Origin: Clostridia bacterium
GTDB lineage: Bacteria > Bacillota > Clostridia > UBA1381
Assembly (NCBI GenBank): GCA_900751685.1
Contig: CAADSR010000186.1
Coordinates: forward strand, 1-13,069
Length of the DNA stretch: 13,069 bases
Direction: 5' to 3'
Part shown: positions 1-9,900 of the stretch, piece after piece
Position numbering within the stretch: position 1 is the first letter of the stretch
Layout of the letters: each line of letters opens with the position of its first letter
The notes under the pieces: generated by a model
What the model was told of the DNA's origin: nothing
What the model saw: only the letters and a program-made list of their open reading frames with translations
Databases searched by the model: none
Made by a program: the position numbers and the translations under genes

Positions 1-2677
1 CCACAGACGGTTCTACCGATGGCTCGACAGAAGGCTTTACAGTCGGTTCTACTTCCGCCATTTCCACCGTTGCGGCGGTCACAAGCGCCGGCAGACCGCT
101 GTCATCTGTTAAATTTGGACATTCAATATAAAAGGAGCCGTCATAGCCTTCATAGGCATACCGGAAGCTTACAGGCTCTGTTACATTGTCACTTCTTAAA
201 ATAACCTTATTCCCGTCAAGCTCCGCCTGTGCCCAGGCATATACGCCGTCTTTCCCGGCAATTTGGAACTGCTGGATTTTGTTTGTGTCTATATTATGAT
301 CCCTTACAAAATCCACGGTTTCATTATCACTATAATTATTATAATCCATTACCCTTAAACTACCGCTGCATTCATACGCAAGCTCAATGCGGTCTGCGTA
401 GGCCTTGCCCGATTTGTATACCGGTCCAGACGTATAGATCTTACTGTTATCCTTATATTGCGTTTTATTGTATATATCCTTCAACACCCATGCGGCCGCG
501 CGCTCCCCTACTACATTTTTCTGTCCTGGATGCGTCGTGCTTCTTGCATTTCCGCGGCTTGTTCCCCATGCACCAGAATAATCTGTGTCATTCTCCTTAT
601 TGCCATAAATATCAAGCGTTGGAACGATTCCAACCCCCCTGTCCTTTAACGCCGTATATACCTCCGTTTGAGCCTGCCTTATTCCCGCAAGATAGTAGTT
701 GCTGTCCCCGGTAAGCGTTGGATCATTGGGGTCAACCGCACCGCCCAACCGCACTATTTGAACCATATAAAACGGCAATTCCTCCTTGTTTCTGAATAAT
801 TCCCGGTACGTGGATATAAGTGTTTTAAGCTTCTCACTGTAATAATCTGCTGCCTCTTCCCCCTTGCCTCTGTCGCTCTCGCCCTGATACCAAACGATTC
901 CGCTTAAATACATATCACGAAACGGATAGATCTCACCGTTATAATAATTCTGCTCCCGGTTCAATTTATCAATCCCTGTATTGGGAAGCCATTGCGATAT
1001 CGCCGTCCCCTTGTACGCCGCCACAATTATGCCGATAGGGACTCCCGTCTCAGCATTTAACTTTTCTGCAAAACTATATGCAACCGCCGGTATTGTTCCA
1101 TTTGTCACCTCTTGCCATGAGATACCGCTCTGCACCGTTTCGCTTGGTGAAGGAAGAAAATATCTGCCGTCAGTATAGTCAAGGCAGCGTATGTCATGAT
1201 GAGCAACACCCAGTTGCTCCGCTGTATAATCGATCCCCATGTCCTTGTAATACTTTGCCTCGACCACCATGTTCGATTGTCCTGCGCAAAGATAAACGTC
1301 TCCAAATATGATGTTGTGAATGGAAAAAGGTCCAGCCGCTTCACCGGACGGCGTTATTGTCAGGGTGTATGTATCCGTATAGTTTATCACTGGGTTAAGC
1401 TCTGTTTCCCATGTAAATGCTTTCTTAAGGGATATTTCTTTTGTCTGGACATCTTTTGTATCATTGTCGTTCTTCAGCTCGATCACAGCACCGTCAAGAA
1501 ATTTGCACTCCCCCTTTAGAACAACAGGCTTACCTCTTTGCAAAATCATATTATCCGAAAAAGTATTATTTAATGACATTGAGGGTACAATGCTGCTTAA
1601 ATCTGCTGTAAACCGCATGCCCCTGATATATGCCGATGCACTTGCACCATTATAGATGTAATATGTTTTCCCAGCCTCTACCGGGACCTCTCCAGAAAAG
1701 ATCCCCTCTTCAGTGCCTTTTATGACAACGTTTTTCCTTGAACCTAAAACCGTATCGGCATATATTGCAGAATAATAACTGCCAGATTTCCCAATCTGCG
1801 CTTCTATGTTCAGTATTCCGTCATATTCAGGAGTATAAGCGATATTCATTTGTCCGTTGTCCTCGCCCACCTTGCCAATCTTTACGCCTTTTTCATTGAT
1901 CATTGCCGCAGACGCATTTCCGGTTATAACCGTATCCTTATATTCATACGGTTTCCCGCTTTGAAATTCCGCTTCATCATAGCCTATCTCGCCCGTTATA
2001 TTTGTAAAATCCCAGTTTAAAACGTAGGGCTCTTCGGTGGATTCAGGCGGTACCGTTTCAACCGGTCCTACCGGTGGAGCTGTACTTTCTGGGTTTTCCG
2101 TCACCTCTGGCGGCTGTGAAACAGCGGGAACAAAAGAAAACTCCAACTTCTGTATTTCTACAGGACCGCCATTCCCATTGTATATATAATATACCGTCTG
2201 GCCATCTCCTTTAAGCTCTATAGACTCTGTAACCACAGCCCCGCTTGTTTTAGACGAAATAACAAGGTTTTTTTTCTCAGCAGGGGTGGTGTCAACATAT
2301 ACGCAGCCGTATGAGCTGCCCGATTTCCCAACCTTTGCGGTTATTGTAAGAGTGCCGTCACCCGTAGGTGTATACGCTATATTCATAGTTTCTGACGATG
2401 CCTTTGTAAAACGCACCCCGGCTTCTGTGATAGAAGCACCCGCGTTTCCGCCCGTTATCGTAAGCTTGTTCCATTCATATGACGCTGTACCGTTCTGAAA
2501 CGCTGATTCGTCATAACCAATTTCATCTGTGATGTCCGTCAAGTCCCAGGTATATTTACCCTCCGCCTCTGTATAGGACGCAAGAACGCGCAAGCTGAAA
2601 TCCTGCATCATAGCCACAACCATAAAAAGCACTAATGTAAATGCCGTAAAACGTTTGAACTGTCCCATAGTAACCAT
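1..2677 (-). CDS. Secreted SGNH/SASA-type carbohydrate acetylesterase with two N-terminal accessory modules (3' end cut by window edge)
   Basis: The frame is open for 892 codons from the ATG at 2677 to the left edge, so the C-terminus is missing. Residues 1-33 form a signal peptide (basic MGQFKR start, hydrophobic core). Two homologous beta-rich modules follow at about 40-180 and 218-358, joined by a Pro/Glu/Thr linker. The catalytic part, about 365-860, has the sialate O-acetylesterase hallmarks: CAGQSNM with nucleophile Ser468, WYQGESD at 596-602, and HPGQKNVVGER with His716. A family-typical C-terminal stretch (FQIAGKDG, PVSFRYAY) follows. It then enters a Pro-Ser-Val-Glu repeat linker, so another module is expected off-window. 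The family removes O-acetyl groups from sugars and includes CE20 xyloglucan acetylesterases; the substrate here is unknown. The Asp normally three residues before the His is absent (Ser713). AAGGAG lies five bases before the 2677 ATG; a second in-frame ATG at 2668 is possible. It is divergent from the AraC gene. Confidence 0.9.
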   Translation of the reverse strand, partial: MVTMGQFKRFTAFTLVLFMVVAMMQDFSLRVLASYTEAEGKYTWDLTDITDEIGYDESAFQNGTASYEWNKLTITGGNAGASITEAGVRFTKASSETMNIAYTPTGDGTLTITAKVGKSGSSYGCVYVDTTPAEKKNLVISSKTSGAVVTESIELKGDGQTVYYIYNGNGGPVEIQKLEFSFVPAVSQPPEVTENPESTAPPVGPVETVPPESTEEPYVLNWDFTNITGEIGYDEAEFQSGKPYEYKDTVITGNASAAMINEKGVKIGKVGEDNGQMNIAYTPEYDGILNIEAQIGKSGSYYSAIYADTVLGSRKNVVIKGTEEGIFSGEVPVEAGKTYYIYNGASASAYIRGMRFTADLSSIVPSMSLNNTFSDNMILQRGKPVVLKGECKFLDGAVIELKNDNDTKDVQTKEISLKKAFTWETELNPVINYTDTYTLTITPSGEAAGPFSIHNIIFGDVYLCAGQSNMVVEAKYYKDMGIDYTAEQLGVAHHDIRCLDYTDGRYFLPSPSETVQSGISWQEVTNGTIPAVAYSFAEKLNAETGVPIGIIVAAYKGTAISQWLPNTGIDKLNREQNYYNGEIYPFRDMYLSGIVWYQGESDRGKGEEAADYYSEKLKTLISTYRELFRNKEELPFYMVQIVRLGGAVDPNDPTLTGDSNYYLAGIRQAQTEVYTALKDRGVGIVPTLDIYGNKENDTDYSGAWGTSRGNARSTTHPGQKNVVGERAAAWVLKDIYNKTQYKDNSKIYTSGPVYKSGKAYADRIELAYECSGSLRVMDYNNYSDNETVDFVRDHNIDTNKIQQFQIAGKDGVYAWAQAELDGNKVILRSDNVTEPVSFRYAYEGYDGSFYIECPNLTDDSGLPALVTAATVEMAEVEPTVKPSVEPSVEPSV
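1604..2026 (-). repeat. Accessory module copy 2 (WDFT-type, in the acetylesterase)
   Basis: Second copy, residues about 218-358 of the acetylesterase, separated from copy 1 by a Pro/Glu/Thr-rich linker. The same landmarks appear in the same order: WDFTNI, IGYDEAEF, MNIAYTPEYDG, GKSGSYY, and YYIYNGASASAYI. It leads directly into the SGNH domain. The close match to copy 1 inside one gene points to tandem duplication. Confidence 0.75.
2138..2560 (-). repeat. Accessory module copy 1 (WDLT-type, in the acetylesterase)
   Basis: First of three homologous protein modules of about 140 residues in this window (residues about 40-180 of the acetylesterase). Shared landmarks in order are WDLTDI, IGYDESAF, MNIAYTP, GDGTLTITAKVGKSG and, near the end, YYIYNGNGGPVEIQ. 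The pattern of alternating short hydrophobic strands suggests a beta-sandwich, and its position between signal peptide and catalytic domain suggests carbohydrate or wall binding. I cannot name a family; the binding role is inference. Confidence 0.75.
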
Positions 2678-2924
2678 CCTTTCTCCTTTTTCACCGCGTA
2701 ACATATCCCCCATAAAAACAAAACACCCAATTTATTTTTCTTGATTTTATTCTACTGCATAACCAACCCGTTTTAAATAGCCGCAACTTCTCTTTAGATT
2801 GCAAAAATAATTGTTTTTTAGGCAATTGTTTGCTTTGTGTTATTTTAACACCGGTATGCGCAAAAAGGAATGGCTCTAATGTTCCATAAGATAGCACAAA
2901 TCACGATGATCCCTGTTAAATTTA

Positions 2925-2953
2925 TTGACAAATATACCGTGTTGGTATATGAT
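2925..2953 (+). promoter_or_regulatory. Promoter of the AraC-family gene
   Basis: A perfect -35 box TTGACA (2925-2930) and a -10 box TATGAT (2948-2953) are separated by exactly 17 bases, which predicts a transcript start near 2960. This is 57 bases before the AraC start codon and on its strand. It is the strongest sigma-A-type promoter I can find in the window. Confidence 0.8.
2932..2950. promoter_or_regulatory. Palindromic operator inside the AraC-gene promoter
   Basis: A perfect inverted repeat, ATATACC-GTGTT-GGTATAT, has 7-base arms and a 5-base centre. It fills the space between the -35 and -10 boxes and overlaps the first bases of the -10. A dimeric repressor bound here would block RNA polymerase. 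AraC-family proteins usually bind direct repeats, so the binder may be a different regulator. The regulator's identity is unknown. Confidence 0.55.
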
Positions 2954-2961
2954 AAAAAAAA

Positions 2962-2992
2962 GCTGCTGCAAGGTCTGAAGCCCTTGCGCAGC
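2962..2992. terminator. Hairpin at the start of the AraC transcript; terminator-like on the minus strand
   Basis: The arms GCTGC/GCAGC (2962-2966 with 2988-2992) and GCAAGG/CCTTGC (2968-2973 with 2982-2987) form an 11-bp stem with a single bulged T at 2967 and an 8-base loop. On the plus strand it would start about two bases into the predicted AraC mRNA, as a 5' protective stem-loop does. Read on the minus strand it is followed at once by eight T residues (complement of 2954-2961), the form of an intrinsic terminator. There it would stop antisense or read-through RNA before the acetylesterase gene. Confidence 0.6.
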
Positions 2993-3016
2993 CTTCTATG
3001 AAAGAGAGGGATCTAT

Positions 3017-3850
3017 ATGAAACAGCCAATCCTGTTTGATCACGTTTCGACCAATCTCAGCATCCAGTTTATAAAAGGCAGGATCCAAGCACAAAGCAGC
3101 AATTGGTCCGAAACCAAAACCTCTGCCAAATATACAATATGGATCATGCTGGAAGGAAACGCGTTCCTTACGGTCAATGGAAAAGAATATCCTCTTTCAG
3201 AAGGTGATACTGTTCTTTACCGTCCCGGTAACCGCCATAGTGTCCACACAGATAAGAACGGCTGCAAATTTCTATGGTGTTACTTTTCTCTCGCAATGGG
3301 TGGGGATATTGACTTGCTTGAAGATATCAACTGTCCTGGCATTATCCCATCAAAGCACGCTGCTAAAGCAAATCATGATTTCGTGAAAAGCTTTACAAAA
3401 CACTATTCCTCCGCAATGCACCTTCCAGTCCATCTTTACAGCTCGTTCCTCTCCTATCTTTGCGCTATAGTGGATATGATCCTCGCCGGGAACAACATAC
3501 CATTCTATGACCGCGTCAAGCCCCGGAACCATACTACAATGCGCTCAATCCTGGATTACATTGCCGAGCACTACAGCGAACCACTCACAGTTAAAATGCT
3601 CGCAAACAGGGCACACTTGAGTGAAAACCGTTTTATTGCAAAATTTAAAGAAACGGTCGGCATACCGCCGGTAAAGTACGTGGCTGAATACCGGCTGCGA
3701 AAATCCGTTGAACTGCTTGCCGAAACTGACCTGAAACAATCAGAAATAGCGCACATGGTGGGCTACAGCGACCCATATTCCTTTTCACGTGCTTTTAAGA
3801 ATTTTTTTGGCCAATCACCGTCCTTTATCAGAAAAAGCAAGAAATTTTAA
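3017..3850 (+). CDS. AraC-family transcriptional regulator, cupin sensor plus double HTH
   Basis: The 277-residue length is typical for one-component AraC/XylS sugar regulators. Residues about 38-95 form a cupin-like AraC_binding barrel (YTIWIMLEGNAFLTVNGKEY, then SEGDTVLYRPGNRHSV with the usual His). About 175-275 is the HTH_18 domain: first helix-turn-helix LTVKMLANRAHLSENRFIAKF, and second QSEIAHMVGYSDPYSFSRAF followed by FGQSPSFIR. The ATG at 3017 is preceded by AGAGGG with a six-base gap. It lies between two minus-strand genes for secreted carbohydrate enzymes, divergent from one and convergent with the other, so it most likely controls them in response to a released sugar. It has its own strong promoter with an operator-like palindrome, which suggests repression or autoregulation. 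Family assignment is sure; ligand and targets are inferred. Confidence 0.95.
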   Translation: MKQPILFDHVSTNLSIQFIKGRIQAQSSNWSETKTSAKYTIWIMLEGNAFLTVNGKEYPLSEGDTVLYRPGNRHSVHTDKNGCKFLWCYFSLAMGGDIDLLEDINCPGIIPSKHAAKANHDFVKSFTKHYSSAMHLPVHLYSSFLSYLCAIVDMILAGNNIPFYDRVKPRNHTTMRSILDYIAEHYSEPLTVKMLANRAHLSENRFIAKFKETVGIPPVKYVAEYRLRKSVELLAETDLKQSEIAHMVGYSDPYSFSRAFKNFFGQSPSFIRKSKKF

Positions 3851-3873
3851 ATAGCAGTCCCTATCCGTATCAA

Positions 3874-3938
3874 GCAGCATAGACGGGCCTATCCCGTCCA
3901 TGCTGCATCCACATAGGCTTGCTCCGCTGGCTTTTTTT
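3874..3938 (+). terminator. Terminator-like hairpin after the AraC gene
   Basis: The arms GCAGCAT/ATGCTGC (3874-3880, 3900-3906) and GACGGG/CCCGTC (3882-3887, 3893-3898) form a 13-bp stem with one A/C mismatch and the loop CCTAT. A run of seven T comes only at 3932-3938, about 25 bases downstream, so it is not a textbook intrinsic terminator. It lies between the convergent AraC and fusion-enzyme genes and could end transcripts from either side. The minus side has no T tract. Confidence 0.5.
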
Positions 3939-3957
3939 ATCAGGACATATTATAAAA

Positions 3958-6900
3958 TTACTTGTTCCCCATATGGAGGATATATTCTTTAATACCCCCA
4001 TGCGTTTCTGTCAGAATCAGCTTATCGCCCTCGGATAATACACGTCCGGCATCGGCAAGGTCAAATTCATACTTTGCCTGGCCTGCCACGGGCAGGTTAT
4101 TATATACTTCATCAGTATCATGTTCTTCTGCGGACTGGCCCAGGTAAATGTCGCTTCCATCTATCGTGTAATTACCTTTGTTGTTAAAGCGCCAGCCATA
4201 TATATTTATTTCCTTTACGCTTACCTCCCCTGTAAATTTTATTTTGATATATCTTCCTGCCACAGTAAAGGCATCACTGACTATTTTATCGGTCACAGAT
4301 GCTTTTTCAGTTACGGTAGAATAGCTGTTATTGTCCGTGCTTACCTGTATTTTATATGCAGCCGGCACATCAAACAGGACATCCGCTCCATTCAAATTAT
4401 ATTCCGCTCCAAGATCAATTACAACACTGCCGTCAGAAGCTGTCCATGAGGATTTTGTACTGTCATCTGTAAGGGCTGCCGCACTGCCTGATATCCTGCC
4501 CGAAGCAATATCCTCATACACGGTCTTATAATCTGCCGTATTCCCATTTCTATCTTCTGCCCTTACTATCATCCCCTCCAGAAGCTTACCATTTGTCAGC
4601 TCATTTCCGCTTTCGTCCAAAACCGACACTGTAGTTCCATCAAGGGATGCCTTTACTGCTGTCAGCTGTGTAATAGAAGTGATCTCAGGCGCATTGGCCG
4701 CCATTGCTTGTACCTTGATTTTATTTTCACCCGGTGCTAATCCCGTCGCACTCTCCACCGCTATATCGTTCGTTTGTGATGTGAGCAATGTTCCATCCAC
4801 TGTAAAGCTTACCGTGCCGTTCACTGCATTGCTTGTGCAAACCTCATCACTGCCATTGATGCCCCTGACCTCTATTGTATTTGCCTTTCCCGGGTCAAGC
4901 TGTACATCATACCACATAAACACACGATTATTGTCATATACATTATCCTCTGTGTTTACATCTGTTATTGGCCCGCCGTAAGGCTGGCCATTTACATAAA
5001 GCTGGCATCTCTCTGAATTTGAATATGCTCTTATTATCGTCTTATCAGATGGGCGCACCGCCCTCTCGGTATTTACTATATACGCAAACGGCTCCCACGT
5101 GTTCCAGTTTGCCTTATAGAAATAATACGCTGCCTTCCTGGTCTGATGGTCATAGGAAACAAGGCCTTTTGTATTCATGCCGCCGAGATTCACATCCACC
5201 GTATCATTCGCGCTGTCAAACATTTGCCATAGATATACCCCCCACAGGCCTTTACAGCTATTTCTTAACTCATATAAAATCTTTTCATGCATGAATGCCT
5301 GGTACGTAGTATTGCTTGTATAAGTGCTTGAGGACGTTCCAAGATGTGTGACAGTCCCGTCTTCATTGTATTCAAGCGTTCTTCCAACAACTCCCGCACC
5401 CCCGACCTCAGAAAGACAAAGCGCCTTTGGCGTTCCATAGTTTAATTCTGTAAGATTTTTATATGCATCCCGCATCGTAGAGCTTACGCTCTTGCTGAGA
5501 TACCAGTAAGGATAGAGGTTGGAGCCAGTTAGATCCGTTCCCATATCTCCCTTATGCCTGCGCTTGTTTGCCGCGTAAGTTGTAAGTCTTGACGGGTCAA
5601 GCTCCTTTGAAAGCGCCTGCATTTTTTCGAATAAGGGTATTGCAGATGGGAATTGTCCTTCTATCTGGACCCCGTCCAGTGATGTGATCTGCTTGCCATT
5701 GTCATCAAACTCATGGGTAAGCTCATTTGAGAAACACCAGAACAGCACAGAAGGCTTATTGTACTGTTGTTTGACCATTGCTGCATACTGATAGAGCGTG
5801 GCCTTCTCAAACGCATCATATGATTTCTGGCTTGCATTTGTCATAATACTGCATAGGGCAGGCTCTGACCACACGGTGATACCAAGCTTGTCATAAAGCT
5901 CGATTTCATGCAGGCTATGCTGATAATGCACCAACCTTACGCTGTTTGCACCCATCTCATATATCAACGCAACGTCAGAAAGCATCTCCTTTTCCGTTAT
6001 GGCGATTCCTAAAGCGTCCTCTCCCTTGCCATGATCTTGATGCTTTCCTACACCATTGATTGGATACTTGCGCCCGTTTAGATATACGCCGCCGTCCTCG
6101 GTGTTGATTCCCGATGCGGCAGGCACACGGTAATAGCGGAAGCCCATCGTTTCCGTCATATTTTCCACTTCAGTACCATCGGCTGTCACCTTTAGGCTGA
6201 CCTCATAGCGGTACGGGCTTGTCATTCCGTCCCAAAGCTTCGGATTTGCGACTTCTATCGTCTGTGCATAATTATAGGACCCTCCGGCCTTGATGGTTAC
6301 CTCTTTTACTGCAAAATCACCTACGTTCTTTCCTCCAGGTGTGTACATGTCCTCAGGATCGAATTGCAAATGGCTTTTTATATATTCATTATCTGGTATA
6401 TCATAATGATCCGGTTCACGCAGGCTTGCTTCTATTTTTACAGTTTTATCCGCGTCAGAATCATTTACTATTTTTGCCGACGCCTTTAGTGTAAAATCCT
6501 TATTAGCATCATCTGTCACTGGTGTTTTCTTTAGCGGGAGCAGATACAAACCGCTTGAACCATCATCGAGCATATCCACATGGACGGGATTTGTCACAAC
6601 GAGTGATACGTTGCGGTAAATGCCGCCTTCCTTTGAATAGTCGCCCCCAAGAGGAAGGGTATCAGCGCTGTAGCTGTTGTCAACTGAAACAACCACATTG
6701 TTTGGTTTTCCATATTCAACATAGTCTGTCACATCAAAGCGGAAAGTATTAAATCCGCCCTTATGCACATATTCGGCTCCGTTCTGATCCGCAGTTCCAA
6801 ACGGGTCTTCCATGCTGTATGGCACAGGAACGCCATTGACATAAAGCTGCGTTCTAAAAGAGGACCCTTCAAACTCAAGATATATTTTTTTCCCTTCATA

Positions 6901-9900
6901 GGAGCTGTCAATATACATGTTTTTTCTATACCAGCTCTTACAGCGGTCATAGCCTGATATGCCGTCCGAACCGTCATAGGCGTTCCATGTATGCGGAATG
7001 TTCACTCCCTCCCAGCCTGAAAGAGTAAGGGCATCTGGTGCGACAGACGGCATGGTAGAAATATCGTTTTGATAATTTTTTTCTTTTATGAATATCCAAT
7101 CCGGATTTTCATTGACCTTGATCCTGTTGCCGCTCGTCTCTGCTTTCGGCACTAGCGCGGCCGCCGCGTTTATGAGCGCGGCCTTCGCTTCCTTTGCGTC
7201 CTTGTTCGTAGCGCTCAAATCATTTAACACTGCCTGTGCTTCCTCAACAGCCATATTGTACTGGGAAAGATTTACACTGCTATAATTTTCCTCATCGATG
7301 TTTCCGTAAATATTAAGCGCCATTGCAAGCTCGTTCATAACTGGGGTCTTATATTCTGACGACGTGTTGTATAATGCGATATTATCGAGGATCACCCCGC
7401 CCCGGTATCCTTTGCACATACTTACTCTTAGCTTTGTAATTGCGTTTTCGGTAGCCGTAACTGTAGTGATATACTGCTCCTTCTCAGACGAATCGCTGTT
7501 TACCGTAAATTTGTCGCCGTCATTTAACGGAGTAAGTGTGATAACAGCATTATTTTCCTGCTTTAACGGATTAAAGGTGATATTTACATTAATCCAGCGT
7601 GAAAGGGTTTTCTTCTGATTCTCCTCATCTGAACCATCTACACTCGGAAGCCTCATACTTTCACCATTTATTGCCACAGTTTTTATTGTGTTAAATATTT
7701 GGGCTGACAGGATATCGCCATCATTGTTTGAAAAATGCAAGTCTGTATGATTTGTGTCTCCGTTTGTCACCCCGATCCTCATATCCGCTGAAAACACCAT
7801 TTTTTCGCCATCAGGGATTTCAGGCGTATCATTTACAAGGACAAACGTTTTTTCTCTTGAGCTGCCAGCTCCGCTTGAATACCAGCGGGCGGCAGTTGAC
7901 GTGTTCGCAGTATCGGTGGTACACTTTATGAAACGGCCTTCCGTGCCCGCTCCGCCGTGATACCAGGAATCTGCACTGTCGATAGGACCGGGAGTTCTAT
8001 CCTCAAAATCTTCGTAATAATAATATTTTCCGTCTACATGGTTTAACTTGATATAAATAATATTTTCACCTTTGTTAAGCCTAATGCTGTCCTGTGTTTT
8101 TTCACAGGTATAAACATCATAAAGCCCATTTACATCACTGAATTTACGCGCGGCAAAAATTGTACCGGGAAGTGCCACATCAGTTCCCGCCTCCCCTTTC
8201 ACAACGGATTCTGTTCTTGCAACCTCGCCGTCTGCTGTTCCGTCAACCGTGTAGACAGCTGTAACATATGCGTCATACATAGGTTCTTGCGTGGGGGTAG
8301 GCTCTGCCGATGGCGCGGGTGTACTTTCCGTGCCGGGATATTCAGGGTCTGGCTCGGCTTCTCCGCCCTTGTTTTCCAAATTCTTTGTTCTTGACTGCTT
8401 GAAAAGCCATTCATAGATCCCTTGCTGCTTCCCTATAAGCGTAAATACATCATGCTCAATATCATGTCCATAGCCAGGCATTATTGTAAGGTGGACATTT
8501 GTGGCGCCAAATCCCTTTAATGCGCCAATCATCTCTTTTGAGCCATTGGCTGGGACGGTTGTGTCTTTATCTCCATGGAATGCCCTTCCAGCCATATTTT
8601 GCTCTGCCATTTTACCGGCGCCCTCTGCGTCAACCGGCCCGGCTCCACAGAGTCCCACTGCTGCTGCAAACATTTCCGGATAGGTTGCCGCAAGGTACCA
8701 GCAGCCATAACCGCCCATTGATTGGCCGGAAATATATATCCTGTCTGTATCGCCATTGTACTGTTCCGTCACCTTAGCGATAATATCATGGACGTGCTTT
8801 GCGTACTCATACGGAGTAATTTCATTATAATTATAAGAGCCCTGTGACCATGCACGGTCAATATACCTATTCTCTTTGTCATTATAGCGCGGAAGCTGCG
8901 GCGCGATCATAATACACTGGGTATCTGGATTGTTTATATATTCCTCTCCAAGCAGGGTGTTGAATATATGCTTGTCATTTCTTATTTGTCCCTTGTTATC
9001 CTCGCCTCTGGAACCGGCGCCGTGAAGATACACTAGTACAGGATATTTTTTTGTGCTGTCATATCCCTCCGGCAGATAATAGCGGTAAGGCATCGTGTCC
9101 TTATAATTTGTTTTGCCGTCAAGGCTGACAGGCGCATCATCATACCCATAGCGCATGTCCATCATTGTCGCGCTTTCACGCGGCTTGATTTCATCAATCT
9201 TGATTTCCCCTACGTTTGTAAAGGGCTTCAAATCATTATCCCACCTGTATAGCTTTATTATATTCCCTGTTGTCCCCTCTGTATTTAGCTTCAGCGTTTT
9301 GGCTGTTTTACCGTCGCCTTTTACAACAGCCGCGCCTTCAAGCATTTTTTCGCCGCTATAAAGCGCCGCATATACGTTAATGCCCTCATCAAGGGGCGCA
9401 ATACTGATCCCCACTTCATTATCCGCTCTATAGGAAGAAACAACCTCTATCCCATAATATGCGTTAAATTCTATATTATCGACCCCTATATCTGCATTAT
9501 CCCTTCCTCCAAGCATATAGAGCATCTGCGGTGTGGCATAGCCGGAATGGGGCGTGATTTGAGCGTCAAAGATTGTAACATCACCATTTTTGATTTTCAA
9601 GCACGCCTGATTTGACGAAACACAGCCCTCGATTTCAAAGTGCAGAAATTCCGATGCGGGCAATGTCAGCGTTATATTATCACTGCCGGGATTTAATACC
9701 CATGTCTGTGAATTTGCCGTGCCCTCAAGCATAAAAATATAATTGCCTTCCATCCCTTTTTTGTAATCGAAGCGCTTTCTGTCGATCGGATCTTCCTCAG
9801 TCCCGTCGCTTGCGATAAGATAGTCCGCCGCGCCCAAAACAAGCTGTGACCTTCCCTTTGTGCTGTTTTTGAATTTCGCGTCAAATTCCATCGTGTATTG

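Larger units (their letters stand above)
2678..3016. other. Divergent intergenic region, acetylesterase / AraC gene
   Basis: This is 339 bases of AT-rich DNA without a credible gene. Besides the AraC promoter, operator and hairpin on the right, it has a pair of AATTGTTT direct repeats (2809-2816 and 2824-2831) inside an imperfect ATTGC...GCAAT inverted repeat (2798-2826). I found no good -35/-10 pair for the acetylesterase on the minus strand, which would fit an activator-dependent promoter. The best guess at the activator is the adjacent AraC protein, unproven. Confidence 0.5.

Noticed and set aside
229..714. A 161-codon plus-strand reading frame
   Set aside because: It is antisense to the acetylesterase domain, whose frame has clear family motifs, and its own product is Pro/Cys/Tyr-rich with no recognisable fold or ribosome site.
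2798..2831. AATTGTTT direct repeats and ATTGC/GCAAT inverted repeat as the AraC-protein operator
   Set aside because: The repeat period of 15 bases does not match the roughly 21-base spacing usual for AraC sites, and such AT-rich words arise easily by chance. Kept only as a note in the intergenic entry.
2840..2875. Minus-strand TTCCTT-17-TAAAAT as acetylesterase promoter
   Set aside because: The -35 box matches the consensus at only two of six positions, and the leader would be very long.
2691..2897. A 68-codon minus-strand frame ahead of the acetylesterase
   Set aside because: It lies in AT-rich intergenic DNA, has no family motif, and ends in the ribosome-site region of the next gene.
2998..3039. 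A 13-codon upstream frame (MKERDLYETANPV) overlapping the AraC start
   Set aside because: There is no ribosome site before its ATG, and it is out of frame with AraC. Translational coupling is possible but unsupported.
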